This document shows, in pieces, positions 8,691 through 17,704 of a DNA stretch of 64,000 bases (position 1 is its first letter; each line of letters starts with the position of its first letter). Source of the DNA: Euhalothece natronophila Z-M001 (GTDB lineage: Bacteria; Cyanobacteriota; Cyanobacteriia; Cyanobacteriales; Rubidibacteraceae); NCBI RefSeq assembly GCF_007904085.1, contig NZ_CP042326.1, positions 1,798,001-1,862,000 of the forward strand, read 5' to 3'. The notes beneath the pieces are model-generated. The model was not told the DNA's origin. It worked only from the letters and a program-made list of their open reading frames with translations, and ran no database searches. Position numbers and translations under genes: made by a program.

Positions 8691-9186
8691 TCCCAAAAAA
8701 GGGACTGGCTTGAATTAATGAAACTAAAATCCAAAAACTTAAGCTAGCCATTCCAAGAACAATAATCAATAATATTAAAAGTAATCCACCTAAAAATAAC
8801 CAGTCTGCTTTTTCTCTTCTTTCCCCCGATTCTAATTGTTTTTGTAGTAACATCACATTTCTAGCATTGGCTTTCCAGAAGACATCAAAAATATCCCCCA
8901 TTCCTGGAACTAGACCAACAATTGTATCAATAACCACATTAACAATCATCCGAATCAAGGTAACACGAGAAGCCCCAATTTTGGCTGCTTCTAACACAAT
9001 ATAGCCTGATAAAAACGCCCCGAAATAGTCTCCTACCCCTGGGAATAAGCCTAATAAGGGGTCAAAACCTACCCGATAAGAAGTTCCTGGAATCACAATT
9101 GCATTGTCGAGAAATTGGCTGAGTCGCTGTACTCGCAAATAGGCGTTGCTGGTTTGAGGAGAATTTTCTGAAAAAGGTTGACGCAT
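8674..9186 (-). CDS. DUF4112 domain-containing membrane protein
   Basis: 170 residues. The conserved part reads RLSQFLDNAIVIPGTSYRVG, then FDPLLGLFPGVGDYFGAFLSGYI and LVPGMGDIFDVFWKANARN, the hallmark of DUF4112. The C-terminal third has two strongly hydrophobic segments. A longer open frame reaches 9258 but would run through the tRNA gene, so ATG 9186 is taken as start. Function unknown. Confidence 0.85.
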   Translation of the reverse strand: MRQPFSENSPQTSNAYLRVQRLSQFLDNAIVIPGTSYRVGFDPLLGLFPGVGDYFGAFLSGYIVLEAAKIGASRVTLIRMIVNVVIDTIVGLVPGMGDIFDVFWKANARNVMLLQKQLESGERREKADWLFLGGLLLILLIIVLGMASLSFWILVSLIQASPFFGITLMN

Positions 9187-9222
9187 TCTGACAATACCTT
9201 GATATAATAAGGTTGAATCTGT

Positions 9223-9294
9223 GGCGGCATAGCCAAGCGGTAAGGCAGGGGCCTGCAAAGCCTTTATTCCCCAGTTCGAATCTGGGTGCCGCCT
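9223..9294 (+). tRNA. tRNA-Cys (anticodon GCA)
   Basis: A complete cloverleaf can be drawn: acceptor stem GGCGGCA/TGCCGCC, D stem GCC/GGC, anticodon loop CTGCAAA with stem GGGGC/GCCTT, and T arm CCCAG TTCGAAT CTGGG. The base after the acceptor stem is T, as expected for the U73 identity base of tRNA-Cys. CCA is not encoded. Confidence 0.95.
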
Positions 9295-9347
9295 TTTGAT
9301 TAATTTTAAACTAGTGTGAGCGAGAAGTCCCCAATTTCAGCGAAGGT

Positions 9348-9782
9348 CTAACAGTTACACAAAAGCCTGACTACAAATAATCGTTGCAATCGTACTTCAA
9401 TCATTTGGATCAGATTTTTCACTAGAGTTTGCGCCTCATCTGTCTGATCCATTAACTCTACGGTGGAACGGAGATTTCCTGCTGTTTCTTCGGCAATTTC
9501 TTTGCGAATACTGCGCTTGGCATAGTTTTGTTCTTCTAAAGTGTCTTGGACAATTTCTAAGCGACGATAACCCTCTGCCAATTGATCCAACGTTTCGCGG
9601 TTGGTGGTATTGCCAATGAGAAGACTAAGGTGTTTGATCTGAGTAAGACGAGGGGCGATCGCTGTAAATCCTGAAAGGAAAAAGTAGCCTACAGCAAAAT
9701 GGGCAGATTCAGATGTGGAGAGGATACTATTAATTTTATCAACGAGTTTTTCTTGGCGATTATCAACAATATCATGAGACAT
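9348..9782 (-). pseudogene. Fragment of a large helicase-type protein (PLD-like N-terminal domain)
   Basis: 144 codons. The text DNRQEKLVDKINSIL, then SAHFAVGYFFLSGFTAIAP, and LLIGNTTNRETLDQLAEGYRRL matches the N-terminal phospholipase D-like region that precedes the SNF2/DEAD helicase part in large bacterial helicase proteins. Nothing of a helicase follows: the frame stops after RLFVVRLLCNC. Just downstream (about 9316-9345) is a decayed GAGAAGTCCCC hairpin fragment like those near 17.1-17.5 kb, so an insertion may have cut the gene. Assignment is from memory of the family. Confidence 0.5.
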
Positions 9783-9820
9783 TATTATCGTTAGCGGTAA
9801 TGATACGTACAAAATTAATT

Positions 9821-10057
9821 GTGAAATGTACTCAATATTTTAAGATAGTTCGGACTCGTCGCGATCGCGCTATGATTCAGGATGAATGGATTTTGCGAAC
9901 AATGGAATTTCCAGATTATGAAGCTATCCAAACCGATGGAAGGATACGTCGCTGGAAGCGTATCAATGAAATGGAAGGTCGTTATCTTCGCGTTATACTC
10001 TTACCAGATGGGGAAACAGTTCATAATGCTTTTTTTGATCGGAGATTTAAGTTATGA
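9821..10057 (+). CDS. Small protein of unknown function upstream of DUF2283
   Basis: 78 residues from a GTG start (KCTQYFKIVRTRRDRAMIQDEW), or 62 from ATG 9872. The C-terminal part YLRVILLPDGETVHNAFFDR resembles a small family of cyanobacterial proteins often found directly before DUF2283 genes, in the manner of DUF4258-like toxins. The last four bases overlap the next start (ATGA). A toxin-antitoxin role is a guess from arrangement only. Confidence 0.6.
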   Translation: MKCTQYFKIVRTRRDRAMIQDEWILRTMEFPDYEAIQTDGRIRRWKRINEMEGRYLRVILLPDGETVHNAFFDRRFKL

Positions 10058-10254
10058 AAGTTAAATATTTTCAAGACACAGATACTCTCTACATTGAATT
10101 TCGGGTTAATCAAATTGTTGAGACTAAAGATCTTGATGAAAATACAATTTTAGATTTAGATGATCAAGGAAATATCTGCGCGATTACCTTTGAACACGCG
10201 AGTCTAAAAACCGATCTCAAGGATTTTACTGTTGAAGGAATTGCCGTTTTGTAG
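10054..10254 (+). CDS. DUF2283 domain-containing protein
   Basis: 66 residues covering essentially one DUF2283 domain: MKVKYFQDTDTLYIEF, then ETKDLDENTILDLDDQGNI, and TFEHAS. It overlaps the preceding small gene by four bases, so the two are translationally coupled. DUF2283 proteins often pair with small toxin-like partners; here that is inference. Confidence 0.85.
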   Translation: MKVKYFQDTDTLYIEFRVNQIVETKDLDENTILDLDDQGNICAITFEHASLKTDLKDFTVEGIAVL

Positions 10255-10295
10255 TTAGCGATTTAGTATCACCTATCTATTTTTTGTTTATCATT

Positions 10296-10862
10296 TTAGC
10301 GATTTCCTTGAAACACTTGTTCTGTGGTTAAAGCCAGTTCAGGAAAAGCGGGGGATGTAATAATATCATTTCCTCAAAATTGTTTCACTTGGTATTATCC
10401 ATCAACCAGTTAATAAATTGAAATAGTCGGTTGTTTGGGATTACCAATAAAGCGTTTTCCTCCTAATCCAATATAGTTAACAATCCAATATTCTGTAATT
10501 CCCATTTCTTCATAATCAGCGACTTTCAAGCAATAATCATCTCGCCAGTTTGTGCTAACTACTTCTACAATTAAACGCACGGATGACCCCATTGTAATAA
10601 TTGATTCTTCCGCCCAACGGGGTTCATTGACAACGCGATCGCGCTCTAGGACAATAACATCAGGTTCGTATCCAGTTTGATCGCGGGAGGGCTTAATAAT
10701 TGCTTCTCCGGGAAGGAAACAAGGAGAGTCATTTTGGCGACACTGAAGACCTAATTCTAAACTGAGAAAAGCAGCAATTTCTGAATGTTTCCCCCTTGGT
10801 TTTGGCATCTCAACAATAACTCCCCGATGCAACTCATAGCGATGTTCTGAGTTTTCTGGATA
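10296..10862 (-). pseudogene. Uma2 family (DUF820) pseudogene with several in-frame stops
   Basis: The readable core (10410-10862) encodes YPENSEHRYELHRG, PKPRGKHSEI, GYEPDVIVL and EVVSTNWRDDY, a good Uma2 match. Upstream the frame is closed by TAG at 10863-10865, so the N-terminus is lost. Downstream the same frame continues to give recognisable family text (LVDG, YQVKQF, SPAFPELALTTEQVF) but is broken by TAA at 10410, TAA at 10395 and TGA at 10374, ending at TAA 10296. Two of these fit C-to-T changes of CAA and CGA. There is no frameshift, so decay is recent and by point mutation. Confidence 0.75.
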
Positions 10863-10919
10863 CTAGGAGTTTGTTTGTGGCGAGAGAAAATCTTGTTTCC
10901 TTTTGGAATTGGTCAGCGT

Positions 10920-11945
10920 TCAATCTAAGCCAAGGACTTCTCCTGAACCAGATACCACTTCGCCGAGATCATAGGCGTAGAGATGACGTTCATTAAACCA
11001 TGAGACTAATTCCTCAGCAATGTCAGGCGGAACAATGAGAACAAATCCGATTCCCATGTTAAATGTCTCATAGAGGGTTTTGGTGGTGAGGTTTCCTTGT
11101 TGTGCTAACCAAGAGAAGATCGGCGGAACTGCCCAACTTTTGGGATTTAAACTTATACTTTGATTTTCGCTTAAACAACGGGGAAGATTTTCTGGAAGTC
11201 CACCGCCTGTAATATGCGCCATCCCATGAATATCATATCCAGCACGAATTACTTCTAAAACAGGTTTAACATAAATTTCAGTGGGAGTCAGCACTACTTC
11301 CCCTAAAGTTTTTCCCTCAAATTCTGGAAACTGACTTGACCAATTAATATTGTTATCAGCGATGATTTTACGAACGAGACTAAAGCCATTGCTGTGTAAG
11401 CCTTGACTGGCTAAACCGATCGCGCGATCGCGCAATTTTACCTGTGATCCATCCTTTAACTGACTCTTCTCCACGATTCCCACACAAAAGCCAGCTAAAT
11501 CATATTCTCCCCCTTGATAAAATCCAGGCATTTCTGCGGTTTCTCCCCCGAGTAGCGCACAACCACTCTTTTCACAGCCAGCACTAATCCCTTCCACCAC
11601 TGCTGTTAATTGGTCAGGTTCTAGTTTTCCTGTTGCAATATAGTCCAGAAAAAACAGTGGCTCCGCCCCTGAGGTCAAAATATCATTAACGCACATTGCC
11701 ACTAAGTCAATTCCCACAGTATTGTGGTGATTCAAAGTATGAGCAATTTTAAGTTTTGTTCCTACACCATCCGTCCCCGAAACTAAGATGGGTTCTTGGT
11801 AGCCAGTGGGTAGTTCAAAATAGCCACCAAAGCCTCCTAAACCTCCTAACACTTCAGGACGATGGGTTTTTTGGACAAGGGCGCGGATTTGATCCACAAA
11901 TGACCGTCCAGCTTCAATATTGACACCTGCTTGTTGATAATCCAT
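10920..11945 (-). CDS. purM: Phosphoribosylformylglycinamidine cyclo-ligase (AIR synthetase)
   Basis: 341 residues, full length. It closes the imidazole ring to make 5-aminoimidazole ribonucleotide in purine synthesis, using ATP. Diagnostic stretches are [24 protein letters not shown] and [12 protein letters not shown]. It stands alone: pseudogene sequence lies after it and about 300 bases of non-coding DNA separate it from the divergent rlpA gene. Confidence 0.97.
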   Translation of the reverse strand: MDYQQAGVNIEAGRSFVDQIRALVQKTHRPEVLGGLGGFGGYFELPTGYQEPILVSGTDGVGTKLKIAHTLNHHNTVGIDLVAMCVNDILTSGAEPLFFLDYIATGKLEPDQLTAVVEGISAGCEKSGCALLGGETAEMPGFYQGGEYDLAGFCVGIVEKSQLKDGSQVKLRDRAIGLASQGLHSNGFSLVRKIIADNNINWSSQFPEFEGKTLGEVVLTPTEIYVKPVLEVIRAGYDIHGMAHITGGGLPENLPRCLSENQSISLNPKSWAVPPIFSWLAQQGNLTTKTLYETFNMGIGFVLIVPPDIAEELVSWFNERHLYAYDLGEVVSGSGEVLGLD

Positions 11946-12241
11946 AGAACCTTCTTATCGGTAACCTTTATATATCTTAATGATTTGTTACTTTGTTAAG
12001 TTTCTGTTAAAACAGATTACGCTTGATTTTCCAGTAATTGCTTGTTAAATTTTAGGCTAGCCATACCTTCTCTAATTTTAGGGGATAAATAATCTTCTTC
12101 TCGCAAAATTCACGTTTAGCTGATATCTATAATACTTGCGATTAGTCTCGCAAGCGATAGCTAATTTATATGTCTTGATAGAGGCAAAACTGTTTACTTA
12201 GATGAAAAGCTAAGTAAGGATCAATTTGAGGAGTGAAGATT

Positions 12242-12703
12242 ATGAAGAAGCCAATTCAACAACTAATGAAAGTTGCTTTTGTAACAAGTGCGCTAGCCTT
12301 AGGAAGTTCCGCAGTTGGAATGGCATCCGCTACCGCCTTATCGTTTAATGCCCCTAATGAAGTAAATGAAACGAGAAATTCCCTAGAAAGCAGTTCTGAA
12401 AAATTATTAGCCCACCAACTACAGGGAGAAGCCTCTTGGTATGGCCCTAATTTCAAAGGTCAAACCACGGCTAATGGCGAAACCTTTAACCCGTCTGAGA
12501 TGACAGCCGCCCATCGCACGTTACCCTTGGGAAGTCGTGTTAGAGTGACAAACCAACGTAATAACCAGTCTGTTGTTGTGCGAATTAATGATCGTGGCCC
12601 TTATGCGGGAGGAAGAGTGATAGACTTATCCCGTGCTGCTGCGGAAGCAATTGGAATGCGTGGTTCTGGCGTAGCACCGGTTAGCATTCAAGTGATTGAA
12701 TAA
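12242..12703 (+). CDS. rlpA: RlpA-family septal ring lytic transglycosylase, secreted
   Basis: 153 residues. An N-terminal signal peptide (KKPIQQLMKVAFVTSALAL, with a likely cut after the Ala-rich stretch near ASA) is followed by a spacer and a double-psi beta-barrel domain: GEASWYGPNFKGQTTANGE, then HRTLPLG, INDRGPY and RVIDLS. RlpA proteins act on peptidoglycan in the periplasm. GAGGAG at 12228-12233 sits eight bases before ATG 12242, which decides the start over the GTG at 12233. A terminator follows at 12737. Confidence 0.88.
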   Translation: MKKPIQQLMKVAFVTSALALGSSAVGMASATALSFNAPNEVNETRNSLESSSEKLLAHQLQGEASWYGPNFKGQTTANGETFNPSEMTAAHRTLPLGSRVRVTNQRNNQSVVVRINDRGPYAGGRVIDLSRAAAEAIGMRGSGVAPVSIQVIE

Positions 12704-12736
12704 AGTGAACTAAGGTTAAAATTAAGCTAGATAAGG

Positions 12737-12763
12737 CAGTGAGGCGTTTAGTCTCACTGTTTT
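12737..12763 (+). terminator. Rho-independent terminator after rlpA
   Basis: CAGTGAG pairs perfectly with CTCACTG over a 9-nt loop and is followed by TTTT. It overlaps the possible upstream GTG start of the next gene at 12739, which argues for the later start there. Confidence 0.7.
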
Positions 12764-12786
12764 CTGTGTTTAGAGAGGAAAAGCTA

Positions 12787-14343
12787 GTGCGTCTGTTTAA
12801 AACCATTGCAGGAGTCCGAACTGAACTAAAATCAGCATGGCAAACTGATCAAACGGTCGGTTTAGTTCCCACCATGGGGGCGTTGCATTCGGGTCATCTC
12901 AGTTTAATCTCTCACGCCCGACAAGACAATGATCTAGTTGTGGTGACAATTTTTGTTAATCCGTTACAGTTTGAACCAGGTTCTGATTTGGAACAGTATC
13001 CTCGTCAATTGGAACAAGATTGCCAAATTTGTGAGGAAGCAGGGGTAGATATTGTTTTTGCGCCCACTGTGGGAGAATTATATCCTCAAGCAAAACAGGT
13101 ACAAGGAACTGAGACGCAAGAAGAATTAACTCATGTCGTTCCCCCGGCAAGTATGACTTCTCAAATGTGTGGCGAGAGTCGCCCCGGACATTTTCAAGGA
13201 GTCGCTACAGTCGTGACGAAGTTATTTAATATTATCCAACCCACTCGCGCTTATTTTGGGGAGAAAGATGCACAACAGCTTGCTATTATTCGACGATTAG
13301 TCACTGACTTGAATTTTCCTGTGGAAATTTGTGCTTGTCCGATTGTACGAGAGGAGTCAGGATTAGCTTATAGTTCGCGGAATCAATATTTAACGCCTCA
13401 ACAGCGGAAACAGGCGCAAGGATTATATCAAGGATTAAAACGGGCAAAACAGGCGCTTGAGCAAAAACAAGTTCGTGACGCTACAGAATTACTTGAAATT
13501 TTACGAGAGGATGCTCCTTGGTCACCTTCCCAGTTTGATTATACAGCGTTGGTTGATCCAGAGACTTTACAACCCCTCAAAAAAGTTGAGAAAAAGGGGT
13601 TATTGGCATTAGCAGTTTATTTGGGGAAAACGAGATTGATTGATAATATGATACTACGCGATCGCGCTCCCATTATTGCCATTGATGGGCCAGCAGGTGC
13701 GGGAAAATCCACAGTAACTCGTCTAGTGGCAAAAAAATTAGGCTTATTATACCTAGATACAGGGGCAATGTATCGGGCGTTAACTTGGTTAGTGCTTAAT
13801 TCAGAAACTGCCATTGATGATGAAGCAGGGGTAGCAGAATTAATCTCTCAATGTGACCTAGAATTATTGGTGGGGAGTCGTCCTGATGTTCCTGTGGAAG
13901 TAAGAGTGAATGGGAAAGAGGTAACGGATGCTATTCGTAGCGCGATCGTTACTCGTAATGTTTCCGCGATCGCGGCTCAAAAAGCGGTTCGGGAGAAATT
14001 AGTCTCTCAACAACGAGAATGGGGAGAAAAAGGGGGCTTAGTTGCAGAAGGGCGTGATATTGGCACGAATGTGTTTCCTCATGCTGATTTAAAGATTTTT
14101 CTCACTGCATCTGTGACGGAACGGGCAAAACGACGGCAAAAGGAATTAACTGCTCAGGGCAAAGAAATAATTGATTTAGCACAATTACAGGGGGAAATTG
14201 AACAGCGAGATGCCTATGATAGCGATCGCGCGATCGCCCCTCTGAAAAAAGCACCTGATGCCATTGAATTAATTACAGATGGGTTAAGTATCGAAGAAGT
14301 TATTGCTAAAATTGTCCAGTTGTATGAGAGGGAAAAAAGTTGA
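12787..14343 (+). CDS. panC/cmk: Bifunctional pantoate--beta-alanine ligase / cytidylate kinase
   Basis: 518 residues with two enzymes in one chain, a fusion known from cyanobacteria. The first part (about 1-280) is pantothenate synthetase: VPTMGALHSGHLSLI and the late YSSRNQYL. The second part (about 290-518) is CMP kinase: IAIDGPAGAGKST (P-loop), LDTGAMYRAL and AEGRDIGT. The start GTG 12787 has GAGAGGA eight bases upstream; the frame opens earlier at 12739 but inside the terminator stem of rlpA. Its end lies one base from the end of the convergent GGDEF-EAL gene. Confidence 0.95.
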   Translation: MRLFKTIAGVRTELKSAWQTDQTVGLVPTMGALHSGHLSLISHARQDNDLVVVTIFVNPLQFEPGSDLEQYPRQLEQDCQICEEAGVDIVFAPTVGELYPQAKQVQGTETQEELTHVVPPASMTSQMCGESRPGHFQGVATVVTKLFNIIQPTRAYFGEKDAQQLAIIRRLVTDLNFPVEICACPIVREESGLAYSSRNQYLTPQQRKQAQGLYQGLKRAKQALEQKQVRDATELLEILREDAPWSPSQFDYTALVDPETLQPLKKVEKKGLLALAVYLGKTRLIDNMILRDRAPIIAIDGPAGAGKSTVTRLVAKKLGLLYLDTGAMYRALTWLVLNSETAIDDEAGVAELISQCDLELLVGSRPDVPVEVRVNGKEVTDAIRSAIVTRNVSAIAAQKAVREKLVSQQREWGEKGGLVAEGRDIGTNVFPHADLKIFLTASVTERAKRRQKELTAQGKEIIDLAQLQGEIEQRDAYDSDRAIAPLKKAPDAIELITDGLSIEEVIAKIVQLYEREKS

Positions 14344-14344
14344 A

Positions 14345-16528
14345 TTACAAACAGTTTCCAGAGATAATATTAGTTGCTTGTTCTGCGGTCAACGGTCGAT
14401 AAAATAGAAATCCTTGTCCTTTTTCACAGCCCCATTCTAAAAGTTGCTGGCGTTGGGCTTCAGTTTCAATTCCTTCTGCAATTACATCCAAATCCATGTT
14501 TTTGGCAAGATTAATAATTGTCTGCGCGATCGCATATTTCCGTTTATTATCAGGGAGTTCTTGTACAAAAGCCCGATCAATTTTCATCACATCTAGCGGT
14601 AATTGATATAAGCGACTTAATGAAGATTCTCCTGTGCCAAAATCATCTAAATAAATTCCTACCCCAACTTCCTTTAATTCAGAAACTACTTTGTTTATAT
14701 CTAATTCTAAGATCGCAGTTTCCGTGATTTCTAAATTGATTATTTTTGGATCGATATTATAATCCCTAATCAAATTTCCCACTTCCTCAACAAAGTTTTT
14801 TCCTTTCAACTGCCGAGGAGAAACATTAACGCTGAGAGTAAAGTGTTTACCATCAAATCTTGTGTGTTCTTCCCATTGTTTCAACTGATGAAAAGCCTGT
14901 TTTAATACCCATTCCCCAATTTCTAGAATGACTCCTGTTTCTTCAGCAATAGGAATAAAGCGGTTAGGAGATACCCTACCAAGTTCCTGATTATACCAAC
15001 GAATTAACGATTCAAATCCCGTAATTTGCCCAGAACTGAGATCAACAATTGGCTGATAAAATAGAGATAACTCTTCTTTTGTAATTGCTTTTCTTAATTT
15101 TTGATCAATGGTTAATCGTGATTGTCTCTTTGCCAGCATTTCTGGATTAAAAATGCAGTAACCTTTCTCCTTTTGTTTGGCGTTACACATGGCAACATCA
15201 GCATCTCTAATAATATTGTCAGATTTTTCATAGCTACAACTTCCTAAGTTAATACCAATTGTTAGGCTAATAAAGCATTCAACGTCATTTACTTGAAAAG
15301 ATGATCTAAAGGTATTTAAGATTGTTTCCGCAATGATAATTGCTTCTCTTAAGTCTCTAACATTCGGAAGAAATATACCAAACTCTTCTCCCCCTAAGCG
15401 TGCTACTAAATATTGCTTAGGAACATTCAGTCTTAGCCGTTGGGCTACTTGATAAAGAACTTGATTCCCAAGGGGATGTCCAAGACTGTTATTAATTTCT
15501 TTAAAACGATTTAAGTCAATGAAAAGCACTGCACAAAAAGAATTTTGATCTTTGATTTTACAGATATTAATAAAATCATCCACAGCTTTATAAAATATAC
15601 GTCGATTAGGTAATTTAGTTAAAGCATCATAATCAGCTAAATTTTGTAAACGCTCTTTTGCCTTTTCATTTTCACTACTGGCTGTGCCAAGAATTAAAGT
15701 AGCAAGGGAAATAACAGTAAAAAATGACCAAAGTAATAATAGAGCCGTATCGGGGGTATCAGCTTGAGAAAATGGTCCTGTTTCTTGCATTGTTCCCCAA
15801 ATAGCGATCAAAACAGTAATAAAAATCCCTAACGTTGCCCCTGGTTGCTTAAACTCATACCCTGCCCAAATTAAAAAAGGAAAACTGAGATATTGAAAAG
15901 GATAGATGTTATTTTGCAGAAAAGGCATTTCAATAATGCCAAATATAAATAAATTGGTGATGATTAAAAAGGTGAAACCAAGAATAAAGCTAAATCGTTT
16001 GCGGCTTATATTTGTGAGAGGAGACTTCACCCAAGTTAAAATGAGAGGAGTAATAATTAATACTCCCATGGCATCTCCTACTGCCCATTGAAATAAAATC
16101 GTAAAAAAATTATCGGTTGTGCAACTCAATGAGAGACAAAAACTACTAGCTCCAATGATACCGCCTAAGATGGGCAATGCGATAACAGTTATGGCTAAAA
16201 ATTTTCCTAAATCATGAAGTGTATCCAGTTGGCAACGGACTTTCCAGCGATTAATGGCGATTGTGGCTAGCCAAGGTTGTAAGATACTTGGAATCACGGC
16301 AAGGCTAAAAGTCCAAGGCATCTCTATGGAAGAATTAATAACAAAAGAGCCAATTGCAACTGCTGGCCAAATTTTTTCCCCAAGCAAGAGAAAGCTGGCT
16401 AAACTAACTCCTGCTGGCATCCAAAATAAAGAAATATTCCCTTCTAAAAAAGAAAATTGGAAACTAATCTGGGCGCTGAGAATAATAATTAGAGCTAATG
16501 ATAATTGTAAAAATGACTGTTTAAGCAT
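14345..16528 (-). CDS. MASE1-GGDEF-EAL cyclic-di-GMP enzyme, membrane-bound
   Basis: 727 residues. The first about 290 are eight or so hydrophobic segments of the MASE1 sensor type (FWMPAGVSLASFLLLGEKIWPA). A diguanylate cyclase domain follows with ARLGGEEFGIFLP, an active-site variant regarded as competent; the RxxD inhibitory site expected just before it is absent. The phosphodiesterase domain has ESL in place of EAL (GFESLIRW) but keeps NVSPRQL, EITETAIL, DDFGTGESSL, KIDRAFV and AEGIET. Both activities may therefore remain. It probably couples a membrane signal to c-di-GMP level. Confidence 0.93.
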   Translation of the reverse strand: MLKQSFLQLSLALIIILSAQISFQFSFLEGNISLFWMPAGVSLASFLLLGEKIWPAVAIGSFVINSSIEMPWTFSLAVIPSILQPWLATIAINRWKVRCQLDTLHDLGKFLAITVIALPILGGIIGASSFCLSLSCTTDNFFTILFQWAVGDAMGVLIITPLILTWVKSPLTNISRKRFSFILGFTFLIITNLFIFGIIEMPFLQNNIYPFQYLSFPFLIWAGYEFKQPGATLGIFITVLIAIWGTMQETGPFSQADTPDTALLLLWSFFTVISLATLILGTASSENEKAKERLQNLADYDALTKLPNRRIFYKAVDDFINICKIKDQNSFCAVLFIDLNRFKEINNSLGHPLGNQVLYQVAQRLRLNVPKQYLVARLGGEEFGIFLPNVRDLREAIIIAETILNTFRSSFQVNDVECFISLTIGINLGSCSYEKSDNIIRDADVAMCNAKQKEKGYCIFNPEMLAKRQSRLTIDQKLRKAITKEELSLFYQPIVDLSSGQITGFESLIRWYNQELGRVSPNRFIPIAEETGVILEIGEWVLKQAFHQLKQWEEHTRFDGKHFTLSVNVSPRQLKGKNFVEEVGNLIRDYNIDPKIINLEITETAILELDINKVVSELKEVGVGIYLDDFGTGESSLSRLYQLPLDVMKIDRAFVQELPDNKRKYAIAQTIINLAKNMDLDVIAEGIETEAQRQQLLEWGCEKGQGFLFYRPLTAEQATNIISGNCL

Positions 16529-16650
16529 TAACCAGATTTATAGTAATTACTAACTTCTCTCTTGAGAAGGATTGATATAAAGTTAACTAAATCTTAATAT
16601 CTATTAATATAGTAAATGAAAACTGTAGTTAAGATCAAAAATTTTTTGTA

Positions 16651-17100
16651 ATGTTAATGATGGAACAAACCCAATGGAAAGTCAAAATTCTCTATGATGG
16701 CGAATGCCCTTTATGTCTGCGAGAAGTCAATTTTTTACAGAAACGTGATGCCGGTCGAGGTTTAGTTAAATTCGTTGATATTACTGACGAAAACTATACT
16801 CCCGAAGAAAATAGTGGAATTGATTTTGAAACGGCTATGGAGAGGATTCATGGAATTCTCCCTGATGGTACTGTCGTCAAGGATTTAGAGGTGTTTCGTC
16901 GTGTTTATGAGGTATTAGGAATTGGCTGGGTTTATGCCCCAACTAAATTACCCATCCTTGGCGCGATCGCGGATTGGATTTATAACATTTGGGCGAGTTG
17001 GCGACTCCCATTAACGGGGCGACCAAACTTGAAAACCCTTGTAGAACAAAAACGCTGTTCTCAAGAAAGTTGTGGCTTGGCAAAAACGGAACCTCAATAA
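16651..17100 (+). CDS. Thiol-disulfide oxidoreductase DCC family protein (DUF393)
   Basis: 149 residues. The family signature DGECPLC (Asp followed by a CxxC pair) is near the N-terminus in ILYDGECPLCLREVNFL, and the C-terminal W/P-rich part fits DUF393. The partner of the redox pair is unknown. Several ATG codons lie close together at the start (16651, 16657, 16660); the choice among them changes little. Confidence 0.87.
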   Translation: MLMMEQTQWKVKILYDGECPLCLREVNFLQKRDAGRGLVKFVDITDENYTPEENSGIDFETAMERIHGILPDGTVVKDLEVFRRVYEVLGIGWVYAPTKLPILGAIADWIYNIWASWRLPLTGRPNLKTLVEQKRCSQESCGLAKTEPQ

Positions 17101-17116
17101 CCCATAATAAGCTTAT

Positions 17117-17146
17117 CCCCACCCAAATCAAAGATTCTGGATAGGG
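17117..17146 (-). repeat. Hairpin with AATCTTTGATT loop, copy A
   Basis: Read on the minus strand, CCCTATCC pairs with GGGTGGGG (two G-U wobbles as RNA) around the loop AGAATCTTTGATTT, and is preceded by GAGAAGT. The loop core GAATCTTTGATT is identical to copy B at 17473. It resembles the hairpin found right after tnpB at 62679. Probably a leftover end of an IS200/IS605-type element. Confidence 0.5.
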
Positions 17147-17170
17147 ACTTCTCGGCGGTCAGTAAAAAGG

Positions 17171-17359
17171 CTAGTTTTTCAGCATTTCTATAACCATTTC
17201 TGTGAGTAAAACTTTCGCCAGAGCCGACTCTTTTGCTGAGCCAAGAGCTTCTGACTTACTATTATTGCCATAGTCAAAATAGACATTCATGATCCCGTCT
17301 TTCACCTCATACTGAGCGTGATAAGTCTGATCGTTTACAGTTACACTAATTGGTTTCAT
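17171..17359 (-). CDS. Small conserved-looking protein, unknown function
   Basis: 62 residues from ATG 17359 (MKPISVTVNDQTYHAQYEV). Two or three predicted strands are followed by a helix ending in VLLTEMVIEMLKN. The frame extends further to 17434 but only through low-complexity sequence next to a hairpin, so the later start is preferred. It lies between hairpin copies A and B, which point away from each other. I do not recognise the family. Confidence 0.5.
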   Translation of the reverse strand: MKPISVTVNDQTYHAQYEVKDGIMNVYFDYGNNSKSEALGSAKESALAKVLLTEMVIEMLKN

Positions 17360-17472
17360 AAAAAAAAGTGGGACTCTTTGGTAACCCACTACATCATTTT
17401 TATTAATCTTGCAGTAAAAAAAGTGACCAGTCAACTAGATCACTTATTTAACTATCCGTTCTCAGAAGTCTC

Positions 17473-17496
17473 CCGACAGAATCTTTGATTTGTCGG
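17473..17496 (+). repeat. Hairpin with AATCTTTGATT loop, copy B
   Basis: CCGACA pairs with TGTCGG around the 12-nt loop GAATCTTTGATT, preceded by AGAAGTCT. An outer pair GTTCTCA/TGAGAAC encloses it. Stem bases differ from copies A and C while the loop is kept, which is what a conserved structure looks like. Confidence 0.5.
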
Positions 17497-17704
17497 TGAG
17501 ATGAATGAGAACAGTCGTGCTATAATCGAAAAAGTTTCGGATGGGGAACTTTTTTCGGCGAAAACCAAGCCAAGATATAAAAGAATTTTTGATTCTCTTC
17601 CATCCAATTATCTATAAAGCTCGGGAGCCGGGCTGTTCGCCTATCGCCTTGGTGTAAGACTTCTCTTTTCCTACGATTAGAAAAGCAACCGATTGGGTAG
17701 GAAG

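Noticed and set aside
9187-9258. N-terminal extension of the DUF4112 gene
   Set aside because: It would read antisense through the complete tRNA-Cys gene; the family match begins after ATG 9186.
11946-12241. Possible riboswitch before rlpA
   Set aside because: Only a short TTGCGA/TCGCAA dyad near 12137-12154 and small A/T stems are visible; no known riboswitch core can be drawn.
12739-12786. Earlier GTG start for panC-cmk
   Set aside because: The first codons lie inside a perfect terminator stem; GTG 12787 has a better ribosome site and matches the usual PanC start.
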